Positions 26,247 through 36,810 of a stretch of DNA of 64,000 nucleotides are shown here, piece by piece. Source of the DNA: Staphylococcus sp. ACRSN. Its GTDB lineage: Bacteria; Bacillota; Bacilli; Staphylococcales; Staphylococcaceae. Location of the stretch: NCBI RefSeq assembly GCF_022346615.1, contig NZ_JAKRNS010000002.1:1-64000 (forward strand), read 5' to 3'. The translations under genes and the position numbers were made by a program. Each line of letters starts with the position of its first letter. Position 1 is the stretch's first letter. The notes under the pieces are model-generated. The model did not search any database. It had not been told where the DNA came from and saw only the letters and a list, made by a program, of their open reading frames with translations.

Positions 26247-27707
26247 ATGATAGATATAAAAAATGTTTCTTTTCAATATGAACAAGCAAAATATGAAAGT
26301 CAGCTCAAGGAGATTAATTTAAAAATTAATCAAGGCGAAATAGTTTGTATAACAGGTGCTTCTGGGAGTGGCAAAACAACATTAATTAGGGTATTAAATG
26401 GTATTATTCCCAATTTATATCATGGAGCGCTATCTGGAGAACTAAGCATCAATGGTAAGTCGATTTTTCAACAATCTTTATATGATATTTCGAGTAAACT
26501 AGGCTCTGTATTTCAAAATCCAAGAAGTCAGTTTTTTTGTTTGAATACTACGAGTGAACTTGTATTTGAGGCAGAAAATTTTGGATTGAAAAAAGAAGTG
26601 ATTCAACATAATTTAAAGAAAAGTGTAAGTACATTTGAAATCAAACATTTGTTAAATCGTTCTATATTAGAATTATCTGGTGGAGAAAAGCAAATCATTG
26701 CGTGTACTTCAGTCGATATTACAGGTCATTCAATTATCATTTTAGACGAACCATCGTCAAATTTAGATATAACGACTATAAAAAAATTACAAAAAATGCT
26801 TAGGATTTGGAAAAATGAAGGTAAAACGATTGTTATAGCGGAACACCGCTTACATTATTTATTAGACCTTGCAGATCGTTTTATTATTATGGAGAAAGGG
26901 CGTATCGTAGACCAATATCAGAACAATGCATTTGTTTCGCTACCTCAACAAATCATACATAAGCTAGGATTAAGAAGTGCTACTGTGGAACAATTGAAAT
27001 ATAAAGGTTTAAAAAATAACAGTAAAGCAACAATGCAGATTAATAAATTAGTATTTAAATATAAAACACAAAAAGAAGCAACTTTAAATATAGAGCATGT
27101 TAAATTAGGTTTTGGAAAAATAACTGCTTTAATTGGTGAAAATGGTGCTGGAAAATCAACTTTTGCACGTTGTATAGCTGGATTAGAGTCTAAGATGAAA
27201 AGTAAAATATTTATTGATGATAAACAATATAAACAAAATGATTTGTTAAACATGGCGTACTTAGTATTTCAAGATGTGAATAATCAATTATTTGCTGAAA
27301 ATATTGAAGAAGAATTGCGTTTAACGAATCCTACATTGTCGGATGTACATTTACTTCAGTTATTAAAGGAACTTGATATATCAGAACATATAGAGCGTCA
27401 TCCCTTGTCTCTGTCGGGTGGTGAAATGCAACGATTAGCAATAGCAAGCGCATTAGAATCTAATCGAAAAATATTAATATTTGATGAACCTTCCAGTGGG
27501 TTAGATGGTGCCAATATGCGTACATTGAGTCAACTATTGGATAAATTAGCGCAACAAGGTCATATGATATTATTGATCACGCATGATTATGAGTTTGTTA
27601 CATCATGTGCAGATGAAGTGATTGTATTTGAACATGGAAGTGTAGTTAATCAATTTACAACTCATTCGCATAATAAGAATTTATTATTTCGATATTTTGA
27701 TTGGTAA
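26247..27707 (+). CDS. ECF transporter ATPase, two fused ABC domains
   Basis: A 486-residue protein holding both ATP-binding cassettes that drive the ECF importer. The first half has Walker A GASGSGKTTL (about 37-46), signature LSGGEKQ (about 142) and Walker B IIILDEPSSNLD. The second half has Walker A GENGAGKSTF (about 297-306), signature LSGGEMQ and Walker B ILIFDEPSSGLD. Fused EcfAA' proteins are usual in dedicated (group I) ECF transporters. It starts 11 bases after the T gene, with GAGGTAGAGG before the ATG, and ends the operon at a long hairpin. Confidence 0.9.
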   Translation: MIDIKNVSFQYEQAKYESQLKEINLKINQGEIVCITGASGSGKTTLIRVLNGIIPNLYHGALSGELSINGKSIFQQSLYDISSKLGSVFQNPRSQFFCLNTTSELVFEAENFGLKKEVIQHNLKKSVSTFEIKHLLNRSILELSGGEKQIIACTSVDITGHSIIILDEPSSNLDITTIKKLQKMLRIWKNEGKTIVIAEHRLHYLLDLADRFIIMEKGRIVDQYQNNAFVSLPQQIIHKLGLRSATVEQLKYKGLKNNSKATMQINKLVFKYKTQKEATLNIEHVKLGFGKITALIGENGAGKSTFARCIAGLESKMKSKIFIDDKQYKQNDLLNMAYLVFQDVNNQLFAENIEEELRLTNPTLSDVHLLQLLKELDISEHIERHPLSLSGGEMQRLAIASALESNRKILIFDEPSSGLDGANMRTLSQLLDKLAQQGHMILLITHDYEFVTSCADEVIVFEHGSVVNQFTTHSHNKNLLFRYFDW

Positions 27708-27787
27708 GCAGAAAAGTATTTTAAAAAATTAGAAATACTGAAAATTTATCAGAAACGATTCCTTACATTTATAAATTAATCAAATTT

Positions 27788-27886
27788 AAAAAGATCAAGC
27801 AGTCTTCAGTACCTACTCAAACCGTTTCACATATAATGTGATGATTAATTATGGTGTAGATACAAAGAGACTTGTTTGATCTTTTT
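27788..27886 (+). terminator. Long hairpin terminator after the ECF operon
   Basis: AAAAAGATCAAG and the following CAGTCT pair with AGACTTG and TTGATCTTTTT, with about 60 bases between. It could also serve the convergent regulator gene. Confidence 0.65.
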
Positions 27887-27951
27887 ATGATTATCCTTAT
27901 GTAATCAGTAACAAACAAAAAATGTAAGAAGAATAGTTTAATAGGCATCAA

Positions 27952-30051
27952 TTAATACTTATCTTGATTATTAGGTGACAACATAATGTATTGCAAAGTC
28001 GAAGTTTCTAATGAAAAGGATAATGGTACGTTATACTTATGCAGTGCTAGTGTAGCTAAGGGTTGGTTTGATTTTTGAATCTGTTTTAATAAATCTGGTT
28101 CGATAAATGTATGATTTAAATGTGATGAAATCATATTCGTTATAATGCCATGTTCAGCATTTAAAATTCTATTAAAAATAAAATAATCACAGGTGAAATC
28201 ACTGTTTACTGACATCACTAAAGGTGCAGCGTTTGTTAGTGTATTATTTTTATTAATTAATAATAAATGGTAATCACTGTTAATCTTACTTGTAATACCG
28301 TTGGGTATCAGAGACGTATATTTATTTACAAATGGTCGAATTAAACTATATATGTAGACAATTGGCATTGTATTTTGATGTTGGTCTATTAACATCACTT
28401 GATCTTCATCCGTTGCATAAAGTGGATATCCAAGACCTGCAATTTTTCCGTTTAAATCAAGGATCAAACGCATTAATAGTATATGACTATCGCTAATACT
28501 ATTATTAAAATACTTTATTAAACTACTATAAGTAATATTATTTAGAATTAATTTTTTTGATTCTGGTATAAGATAGCTTATAAATTGCATAAGTGATTGT
28601 CTTAAATCTCTACAGGATGTAAAGAACTTATTTTGTATTAAATGATTAAATGAATTTAAGTCGAGATTCATATAAAAATAGTCGATTGAAAGCTGTTGTA
28701 TGACATTGACAATTTCTGATATATCCGGAAATTGGTTTATAATTTCATCAATTATAATACCTAAATTTAAGTATTTATAATTAGACTGTAAAACTTGAAT
28801 TGTTAAGCGTAATGAGTCGATTTCCCAAGCATCGGTATTAAAGACTAAAGTTAAAAATTTAAATATCGTTCCCTTTTTATATGTTTTTGATAAAGGAGAG
28901 ATGACAGAGCGTTCAATATTTTGAAAAATGCTGTCATTTGAAATACTGAAAGTAATGTTAAAATCTTTGTTTACTAAACGTTGAATGGTATTAAGTAATT
29001 TTTGTAATTCTAAATTATTTAAGTAGCTTACATTCGCGTTTTTGATATATAAATTTACTTTTGAAAAATTAGTAGATGTTAAATCTTCGAAATAACTTTC
29101 TGAAAAATTGATGAGCTCATATAAATTATTTAAATGTATCAAGGTAATCATTTCTTCAAAATAATGATTATAGTGTAATTCATTAAGTTTAATGTTGGAA
29201 ATGACGTTGTTCTTTAATGAGATATGTTGTTTACGTTTAGATAGATAGTTAGATATGGATTCAATGCTAGTATGGAACTCTATTGGATGAGTTCCTTTGT
29301 TATTACGATAATGTTGTATAAATTTTTTTGGTGGCATATGTATAAAGCGTTTGAAATGTCTCGAATAGGTACTTACATTATGAAAATTATAAATTGCAGC
29401 TGTTTCATGTATGGGCTTGTTATGCTGAACTAAATCAAACAAGGATAAAGCAATTTTTAATGATGTCACATAGTACTTAAAGTTAATATTTAATACTTTT
29501 GAAAATAAAATCGAAATATAAGATTGTGAAATATAAAATATTGTAGAGACGCTTTGTGTTGTTATTTGTGCTTGGATATTATTATTGATATGTCGTATTA
29601 GCTTTTGTGCTAATACATTTTTTGTTCTTAATGTTGGAATATAAACAGTATGTAATGTTACTTTGGCTTCTCTAAGTAAAAAGTCTGCGATATCTATAAT
29701 GTAGTGTAATTTATCATTATTTAAATATGCTTCATTATATAATATTTCTAATACTAGATTTCTAAATTGATCAGCATTATTTATTTGAGCAAAATCAAAG
29801 TAAGAACGAGAAGAAAAATGATCTTGCTCGAAAAATATAGGTAATGGAATACATAACTCTACCACTTCATCCAAATCTATCATTTGGTATAAATCTGAAT
29901 TATTAATAATTAATCCATTTTCTACTGTCATGATAATTCCATTTAAATTAACTTTACAAGGCTTATTTAAAGGAAGCAAAACTATAATTTGATTTATGCA
30001 GCGACAGAATTCAGTTGAATAAGCATTTCTTACAGTTAAAGTACTAATCAT
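27952..30051 (-). CDS. rsp: Large AraC-family regulator, Rsp-like
   Basis: A 699-residue regulator. The AraC helix-turn-helix pair lies in the first 40 per cent (about 150-250), with SVSTIFYISQSYISILFSKVL and ETAAIYNFHNVSTYSRHFKRF, followed by about 440 residues of uncharacterised sequence. This unusual architecture and length match S. aureus Rsp, which represses surface proteins and activates the SSR42 RNA; Rbf is a similar paralogue of about the same size, so identity is not certain. The ATG at 30051 has TAAGGTGA seven bases upstream. It is transcribed alone. Confidence 0.7.
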   Translation of the reverse strand: MISTLTVRNAYSTEFCRCINQIIVLLPLNKPCKVNLNGIIMTVENGLIINNSDLYQMIDLDEVVELCIPLPIFFEQDHFSSRSYFDFAQINNADQFRNLVLEILYNEAYLNNDKLHYIIDIADFLLREAKVTLHTVYIPTLRTKNVLAQKLIRHINNNIQAQITTQSVSTIFYISQSYISILFSKVLNINFKYYVTSLKIALSLFDLVQHNKPIHETAAIYNFHNVSTYSRHFKRFIHMPPKKFIQHYRNNKGTHPIEFHTSIESISNYLSKRKQHISLKNNVISNIKLNELHYNHYFEEMITLIHLNNLYELINFSESYFEDLTSTNFSKVNLYIKNANVSYLNNLELQKLLNTIQRLVNKDFNITFSISNDSIFQNIERSVISPLSKTYKKGTIFKFLTLVFNTDAWEIDSLRLTIQVLQSNYKYLNLGIIIDEIINQFPDISEIVNVIQQLSIDYFYMNLDLNSFNHLIQNKFFTSCRDLRQSLMQFISYLIPESKKLILNNITYSSLIKYFNNSISDSHILLMRLILDLNGKIAGLGYPLYATDEDQVMLIDQHQNTMPIVYIYSLIRPFVNKYTSLIPNGITSKINSDYHLLLINKNNTLTNAAPLVMSVNSDFTCDYFIFNRILNAEHGIITNMISSHLNHTFIEPDLLKQIQKSNQPLATLALHKYNVPLSFSLETSTLQYIMLSPNNQDKY

Positions 30052-30060
30052 AAAAATCAC

Positions 30061-30625
30061 CTTAGTTAAAAATTGGAACTATCTGCTAATAGTAATAAAA
30101 TCATTGTACAACTGTGATAGAAAAAAGAAATGCATATCACACAAAATTATTAAAGAGATAATGTAAATTAATAAAATGTATTTTTAAAAGTAATTTCTTG
30201 AAAATTGAGGGATGATTATTAATAATTATATGCTTTATAGTAATAAAATAATTATATAAGAAATAAAAATGTAATAAAAAGAGAACTAAAAACACTGCCT
30301 GAAAGTGATTTTAGTTCTCTTATTTTTCGTTCGTGTCGAACGAAGATTGGTAGAGAATGTAGTATTATATACTTTGTTTAAATGGGTGCATAAAGTTTAA
30401 TTCTGGGAATGGAATATAACTATGATGATAGATGGCAAGTTAATTAGCCGATAGATACATAACACACAAGTACATTCTCTGATAATATTATATAACTAAT
30501 ATTGTTGTAATACAATATACAATTATTTTGTTATATAAAATGATGTTTGTTGGAAATGCTTTTAGAAAATTTGTCTAATTGACAATCTCTGGATATATGA
30601 CTTATTAATAACGTAATGTTCTATT
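30061..30625. other. Gap upstream of the Rsp-like gene, possible regulatory RNA region
   Basis: No protein gene is supported in these 565 bases. They contain a bidirectional terminator-like hairpin (30279-30327) and a widely spaced perfect 10-base inverted repeat, AGAGAATGTA (30352-30361) with TACATTCTCT (30471-30480). In S. aureus the long non-coding RNA SSR42 is encoded divergently beside rsp, so an equivalent could lie here. The sequence alone does not show transcription. Confidence 0.4.
30279..30327. terminator. Terminator-like hairpin upstream of the Rsp-like gene
   Basis: AAGAGAACTAAAA pairs perfectly with TTTTAGTTCTCTT across a 17-base loop, with T-rich sequence following on both strands. 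No flanking gene ends here, so it may close a non-coding transcript. Confidence 0.7.
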
Positions 30626-30892
30626 TTATGATTTATCTTTTTGATATAGGTCGAAAGCTTTATAAAGAAATAAAATGATTGTAATTGTTAAGAATAGAGT
30701 GAATAAACCATCGAAAATTGTGTTGCTATAAATTTTGAAAACTGTAATTTGACTCAATCCTTCTAAAAATACTGAACCGGTTGTTTTAATTTCGAATAAA
30801 TCAAATGCGAGTAAAGTGAGTGTGATTAATCCCATATATCCTAGCGTAATGATGAAGAGGTTAAACAAATCTACCAAGAAAATTTTTCTCAT
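30626..30892 (-). CDS. Small two-helix membrane protein, function unknown
   Basis: An 88-residue protein with two hydrophobic segments (about 8-30 and 60-80) and a charged C terminus ending DLYQKDKS. GGAGG lies eight bases before the ATG at 30892, so translation is likely. I do not recognise the family. It is transcribed towards the Rsp-like gene with 565 bases between them, and no partner is evident. Confidence 0.65.
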   Translation of the reverse strand: MRKIFLVDLFNLFIITLGYMGLITLTLLAFDLFEIKTTGSVFLEGLSQITVFKIYSNTIFDGLFTLFLTITIILFLYKAFDLYQKDKS

Positions 30893-31160
30893 AACAACCA
30901 GCCTCCTCTCTTATTTATATATTGCCAAGTTAATAAAAGTTTAAAGCGATTGTTTGCATAATTTACATAAAATTTACATTCTTTCACATCATTATTAGAA
31001 ATTGATGAACATCTGAAACATAATATTTTATGTGAATAAATTAACTTTGATTACAAAAACTGTAAAAATTTTAATTTAAAATTGTTTTGAATGTGTGTTA
31101 ATTGTGTAAAATAATAAGTAAGTTTAATTTTTAAATGGTAAGTTGTAGAGGAGGGAAAGT

Positions 31161-31838
31161 ATGTATAAGGCTATTATTTTTGATGTGTATGGAACTTTAT
31201 TTGATATGGATTCATTAAAAAATGAAATGATCGAGTTTGATACAGATACAGCAAATTCAATCACAAAGCTTTGGAGAAAAACCCAATTACGACATATGTT
31301 CATGAGGCAAGTTATGCAGCGATATATTGCGTTTGATGAACTAACAAAAGATGCATTGCGACATACATTGAATGTACACGATATTCAATATAATAGAGAA
31401 GATATAAACCGCTTGTTTGAATCATTTTTCAATTTAAATTACTATAAAGAGATTCCAAAATCACTATCAGATTTAAGAGATAAAAATATTGATGTAGGCA
31501 TACTTTCAAATGGTAATGACAATATGTTAATGCCACTTATTGATAATTCTGAACTAAGCGATTATATTGATACACTGATTAGTGTGAATGAAATTAAGCA
31601 GTATAAACCGAGTTCAGCAAGTTATGCGTTGGTCTTAGAATATTATCATATGAATAGAGAAGATATATTATTTGTTTCTTCCAATTCTTGGGACATTACT
31701 GGTGCTAGTAACTTCGGTTTTGACACTGCATGGGTAAATCGAACAAATAAAAAATTCGATGTAAATGGCCCAACTCCAACTATAACAGTGAGTAATGTTA
31801 GTGAAATGAACAAGTGGATAGAGTTAAATAATAAATAA
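31161..31838 (+). CDS. HAD-superfamily hydrolase, type II haloacid dehalogenase-like
   Basis: A 225-residue hydrolase. The nucleophile motif is FDVYGTLFDMD (about 8-18), motif II ILSNGND (about 114-120), the lysine KPSSASYA, and motif IV FVSSNSWDITGASNFGFDTAWVNR, all diagnostic of the L-2-haloacid dehalogenase subgroup. Many members act as phosphatases, so dehalogenation is not assured. GAGGAGGG precedes the ATG at 31161. It is a single-gene unit closed by a terminator. Confidence 0.86.
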   Translation: MYKAIIFDVYGTLFDMDSLKNEMIEFDTDTANSITKLWRKTQLRHMFMRQVMQRYIAFDELTKDALRHTLNVHDIQYNREDINRLFESFFNLNYYKEIPKSLSDLRDKNIDVGILSNGNDNMLMPLIDNSELSDYIDTLISVNEIKQYKPSSASYALVLEYYHMNREDILFVSSNSWDITGASNFGFDTAWVNRTNKKFDVNGPTPTITVSNVSEMNKWIELNNK

Positions 31839-31887
31839 AAAGCAGTTAAATTCATGTTTAAGTCGGCATGAATTTACTGCTTTTTTT
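31837..31887 (+). terminator. Terminator after the HAD hydrolase gene
   Basis: AAAAGCAGTTAAATTCATG pairs with CATGAATTTACTGCTTTT with one mismatch and ends in a T-run. Confidence 0.85.
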
Positions 31888-32207
31888 ATATTTAGCGAGG
31901 CTAAATATGCATATAAAAATAAGGAGAACTTTAAAATTAAAAAAACTATATTCGCTACAGAATTAAATGTAACATGAATAATCAAAGTTGTGACCTAACA
32001 ATAATGTCACATTTAATAATTTTGATGACTTCAGTGTTGATAAAATGCGAAGGTATGGGTTTAAGGGAATTAATTTTTATTGTAAATTTAATTTTATTTA
32101 AACATAAAATAGTATTAATTGGGTATGGTTAAAATAGAATAAAATTCATGAATAATAAAATAACAAAAAGAGTTATTTTGTAAAAAGACGTTTGTCAGGA
32201 GGCAACT
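31888..32207. other. AT-rich gap before the PAP2 gene
   Basis: I see no gene, hairpin or assignable promoter in these 320 bases apart from the ribosome site AGGAGG at about 32197. Confidence 0.5.
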
Positions 32208-33113
32208 ATGGTTATTTCAAAAAGATTTACAGCAATTACAATACCGGTATTATTAATCATTCTATTATTTGCATTATTTATTGATCTTCCATTATCCCAA
32301 CATTTTATGAATCAAAATTCAATTTTTGGAACAGTATTTCAAGATTTTGGGCTTTTTCCACCAACACTCATTTTAATTATTTCAATGATTATATTGAATT
32401 TCTATGTATTTACACACTTTAAAAATCGAGTAGCTCAGTATATCATTTTATTAATGACATTTCTCTATACACTTATTAAAACAAATTTATTTGTGTCAGA
32501 AACGTTTAAATATATTTTTTCTACTATAGATAATATTCAAAAACATAAACCAATGGGGGTAGCGAGCAATGAAGGTGATGCGAGTAATACATTATCATTA
32601 GGTACAAGCTATGTAATCACATTCATTTTACTTATTATCATTGCATTTAGTGTATATCAATTTTGGCTTAAACAGGTAACAGCTTTGGAACTTGAGAGGT
32701 TATTTAAAGTTGCATTTGTCAGTTTTTTAGTACTGTTAATAGGTTTAGAATTAATTGATAGTTTGAAAGAAATGTGGGGGCGCGCTAGACCTTATGAAAT
32801 AGGTCATCACGGTGCATATTTTACGAATTGGTTGACTGTGAATGGTAATACTGGGCATAGTTCCTTTCCATCTGGTCATACAACGGATGCAGCGTTTCTA
32901 ATGTTTATGGCGTTTTATTTTAATACACGCGTTGCACAAAAACGTATGTTTTTAATTGGTTTTATGTTTACTATCATAATGTGTGCTAGTAGATTACGTA
33001 TTGGGGCACATTTTTTAGGTGATGTTACAATGGCATTTACTTTAATATTATTATTAATCATAGCAGCTGATTATATTATTTATAAATGGCATGATAAAAA
33101 TCAAATTACTTAA
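32208..33113 (+). CDS. PAP2-family membrane phosphatase
   Basis: A 301-residue polytopic membrane protein. The three phosphatase motifs are KEMWGRARP (about 193-201), FPSGHTTDA (about 223-231) and SRLRIGAHFLGDV (about 263-275), holding the catalytic histidines and arginines. Members dephosphorylate membrane lipids such as undecaprenyl pyrophosphate or phosphatidic acid at the outer membrane face. AGGAGG lies seven bases before the ATG. It stands alone between terminators. The substrate is not determined. Confidence 0.88.
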   Translation: MVISKRFTAITIPVLLIILLFALFIDLPLSQHFMNQNSIFGTVFQDFGLFPPTLILIISMIILNFYVFTHFKNRVAQYIILLMTFLYTLIKTNLFVSETFKYIFSTIDNIQKHKPMGVASNEGDASNTLSLGTSYVITFILLIIIAFSVYQFWLKQVTALELERLFKVAFVSFLVLLIGLELIDSLKEMWGRARPYEIGHHGAYFTNWLTVNGNTGHSSFPSGHTTDAAFLMFMAFYFNTRVAQKRMFLIGFMFTIIMCASRLRIGAHFLGDVTMAFTLILLLIIAADYIIYKWHDKNQIT

Positions 33114-33131
33114 TATAATTTTGAAATAAGG

Positions 33132-33169
33132 GACTAGAATTTAAATTGAATTTAGATTCTAGTCTTTTT
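33132..33169 (+). terminator. Terminator after the PAP2 gene
   Basis: GACTAGAAT pairs with ATTCTAGTC and is followed by T5. Confidence 0.85.
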
Positions 33170-33254
33170 CTTTGTTATTATATCATTTTGAATTCTAAAT
33201 AAATTTGTAATTATTTTTTATTAGTGTTAAGTTAAAATAAGAATTAAATATCAA

Positions 33255-33340
33255 ATTGCTAGGGGTGCTTGTTAGCTGAAAGAGACAATGGTCTCAACCC
33301 TTTGAACCTGATCTGGTTAGTACCAGCGTAGGGAAGCAGA
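33255..33340 (+). promoter_or_regulatory. TPP riboswitch (THI element) of thiC
   Basis: The aptamer shows GGGGTGCT, then CTGAAA (33276-33281), a P3 stem GAGAC/GTCTC, ACCCTTTGAACCTGAT, the CTGG-TTAGTA-CCAG stem and the invariant CGTAGGGAAGC. P1 is TGCT (33257-33260) with AGCA (33335-33338). The usual CTGAGA is CTGAAA here. The ligand is thiamine pyrophosphate, and binding should lower thiC expression through the downstream terminator. Confidence 0.95.
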
Positions 33341-33426
33341 AAATCACAGTACAAAATTTATACTAAGTAATAGGATAAGTATGTACTGTCATTTCACTTC
33401 ACTAAATATGTAATTTTTTACCAGGT

Positions 33427-35198
<1,772 letters not shown>

Positions 35199-35313
35199 AG
35201 ATATACAAAAAGGTGAGAGGATAAGATCATTTTTAAAATAGTTGTTTCTAATTTATTTAATGTCTATCAGTTATCTATCTTTGAGAAAACAATGGATTAT
35301 TAAACAATTTATG

Positions 35314-35355
35314 AAAGAGCCCTTAAGTGAATTTTAAATTTACTTAAGGGCTTTT
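35314..35355. terminator. Bidirectional terminator between thiC and the acetyltransferase gene
   Basis: AGCCCTTAAGT pairs with ACTTAAGGGCT, with A- and T-tracts on both sides, between converging genes. Confidence 0.85.
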
Positions 35356-35364
35356 ATATAAGAG

Positions 35365-35874
35365 TTATTTTTGAGTCTTTTCAATGGGATTTAAATCCAG
35401 TTGGTAAAACGCTAAATCAAGCCATGTATCGAATTTATAACCTACATTTTGAATTGTACCTGAGTGCTTGAATTTAAATTTTTTATGTAAGTAAATACTA
35501 TAATCATTGGTAGCATCGATACCTGCGACAAGAGTTTTATAGCCATTATTACGCGCAGTTTGTATGATTTCTGCAAGCAGTTTTGAAGCGATTCCCTTTC
35601 CACGATGATGTTTATTAACATAGATGGAATGTTCAATTGAGTATTGATATGCAGGCCAATCTCTAAACGAACCATAGGTAGCGAATCCTATTGCTTCACC
35701 GTTCTCATCAAAAACAAGGACAGGTTCTTTATGCTTGATTTTATTTTCAAACCAAATTTCACGTGATTCTAACGTTTGCGGTTTATAAGTATAAACAGCT
35801 GTAGTATTTAAGATAGCATCATTATATATTTCTAAAATATTAGGTAAATCTGATTGCTTTGCATGACGAATCAT
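35365..35874 (-). CDS. GNAT acetyltransferase, phosphinothricin acetyltransferase-like
   Basis: A 169-residue N-acetyltransferase. IEHSIYVNKHHRGKGIASKLL (about 85-105) is the acetyl-CoA loop, and the opening MIRHAKQSDLPNILEIYNDAI is the standard start of the Pat/Bar/YwnH group. Members acetylate phosphinothricin or methionine sulfone; the natural substrate here is unknown. AGGTGGG precedes the ATG. In S. aureus a similar gene adjoins srtA, as it does here. Confidence 0.86.
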   Translation of the reverse strand: MIRHAKQSDLPNILEIYNDAILNTTAVYTYKPQTLESREIWFENKIKHKEPVLVFDENGEAIGFATYGSFRDWPAYQYSIEHSIYVNKHHRGKGIASKLLAEIIQTARNNGYKTLVAGIDATNDYSIYLHKKFKFKHSGTIQNVGYKFDTWLDLAFYQLDLNPIEKTQK

Positions 35875-36176
35875 AAGTAAATCCCACCTTAATTGAAAAG
35901 ATTTTTAACTTCATTAATTAACTACTTAAAATGTAAAATTCATATTTCATATTCTATAATCAAAGAAAGATTAAAATTGTATTCCATGAATTAAGTTATT
36001 TAATACTATTTAACACTTAATATAATGCTTTCGCAATATTTTATAAGGAAAAATTGCGAAAGTACGTATTATTGTGCTATAAAATTTATAAAATAGAAGA
36101 AACCAATAGTAAATGTGTTGTGCTATACTTAAGTTCTGAAATATAAATTGTTTGATATTTAAAGGAGTTAGACGTA
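35875..36176. other. Divergent gap between the acetyltransferase gene and srtA
   Basis: It contains a perfect 10+10 inverted repeat, CTTTCGCAAT (36028-36037) and ATTGCGAAAG (36053-36062), with a 15-base AT-rich loop about 115 bases before srtA. No T-run follows, so it is more likely an operator or RNA hairpin than a terminator. Nothing else is assignable. Confidence 0.55.
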
Positions 36177-36752
36177 ATGAATAAGTTGCTAAGGATAATA
36201 GGTGTTGTTTTTATTTTAATTGCGATTTACTTTTTGGCTAAACCTCATATCGATAATTATTTAACGGAAAAATCTAATCAAGATAAAATAACACAATATG
36301 ATAAAGAGCAAAATTTTAATGGAGAAATTCCTAAGGATAAATCTAAGATGGTTGGCTATATTGAAGTACCTGATGCAAAAATTAAAGCACCAGTATATCC
36401 AGGACCTGCAACACCAAAGCAATTAGACAGAGGCATTAGTTTAGTTGAAGCGGATGAATCGTTGAGTGATCAAAACATTGCAATTGCTGGCCATACATTT
36501 GAAGGATCAGACACTTATCAATTTTCAAATTTACCTAAAGCGCATAAAGGGAGTATCGTGAACTTTAAAGTGGGAAAAGCTAAATATCAATATAAAATTA
36601 CTAAAGTTTATGATGTGAAGCCAACTGATATAAAAGTACTAGACGAACAAAAATCTAAACAACATCAACTGACTTTAATTACTTGTGATGATTACAATAA
36701 AGAAACAGGTCAATGGGAAAAGCGTAAAATATTTGTAGCAAAAGCTGTATAA
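36177..36752 (+). CDS. srtA: Sortase A
   Basis: A 191-residue membrane-anchored transpeptidase that links LPXTG surface proteins to peptidoglycan. An N-terminal helix (about 5-22) runs into AKPHIDNYL, as in S. aureus SrtA. The catalytic triad is H106 in IAGHT, C170 in TLITC and R183 in EKRKIF, each 14 residues earlier than in S. aureus SrtA because the linker after the membrane anchor is shorter. AAAGGAG precedes the ATG. It is a class A housekeeping sortase, monocistronic and ended by a perfect 18-base-pair hairpin. Confidence 0.96.
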   Translation: MNKLLRIIGVVFILIAIYFLAKPHIDNYLTEKSNQDKITQYDKEQNFNGEIPKDKSKMVGYIEVPDAKIKAPVYPGPATPKQLDRGISLVEADESLSDQNIAIAGHTFEGSDTYQFSNLPKAHKGSIVNFKVGKAKYQYKITKVYDVKPTDIKVLDEQKSKQHQLTLITCDDYNKETGQWEKRKIFVAKAV

Positions 36753-36761
36753 AGTTAATAA

Positions 36762-36810
36762 GACCCGACCGTATATAAACGATACAATTTATATACGGTC
36801 GGGTCATTTT
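36762..36810. terminator. Bidirectional terminator between srtA and nanE
   Basis: A perfect 18-base-pair stem: GACCCGACCGTATATAAA (36762-36779) with its complement at 36788-36805, followed by a T-run. It serves the converging srtA and nanE genes. Confidence 0.93.

Noticed and set aside
26945..27253. 102-codon frame antisense to the ECF ATPase
   Set aside because: Antisense to Walker-motif coding sequence; composition follows the ATPase codons.
32118..32123. GGGTAT near 32118 as sigma-B promoter for the PAP2 gene
   Set aside because: The nearest TTTAA-like hexamer is 19 bases away, outside the accepted spacing.
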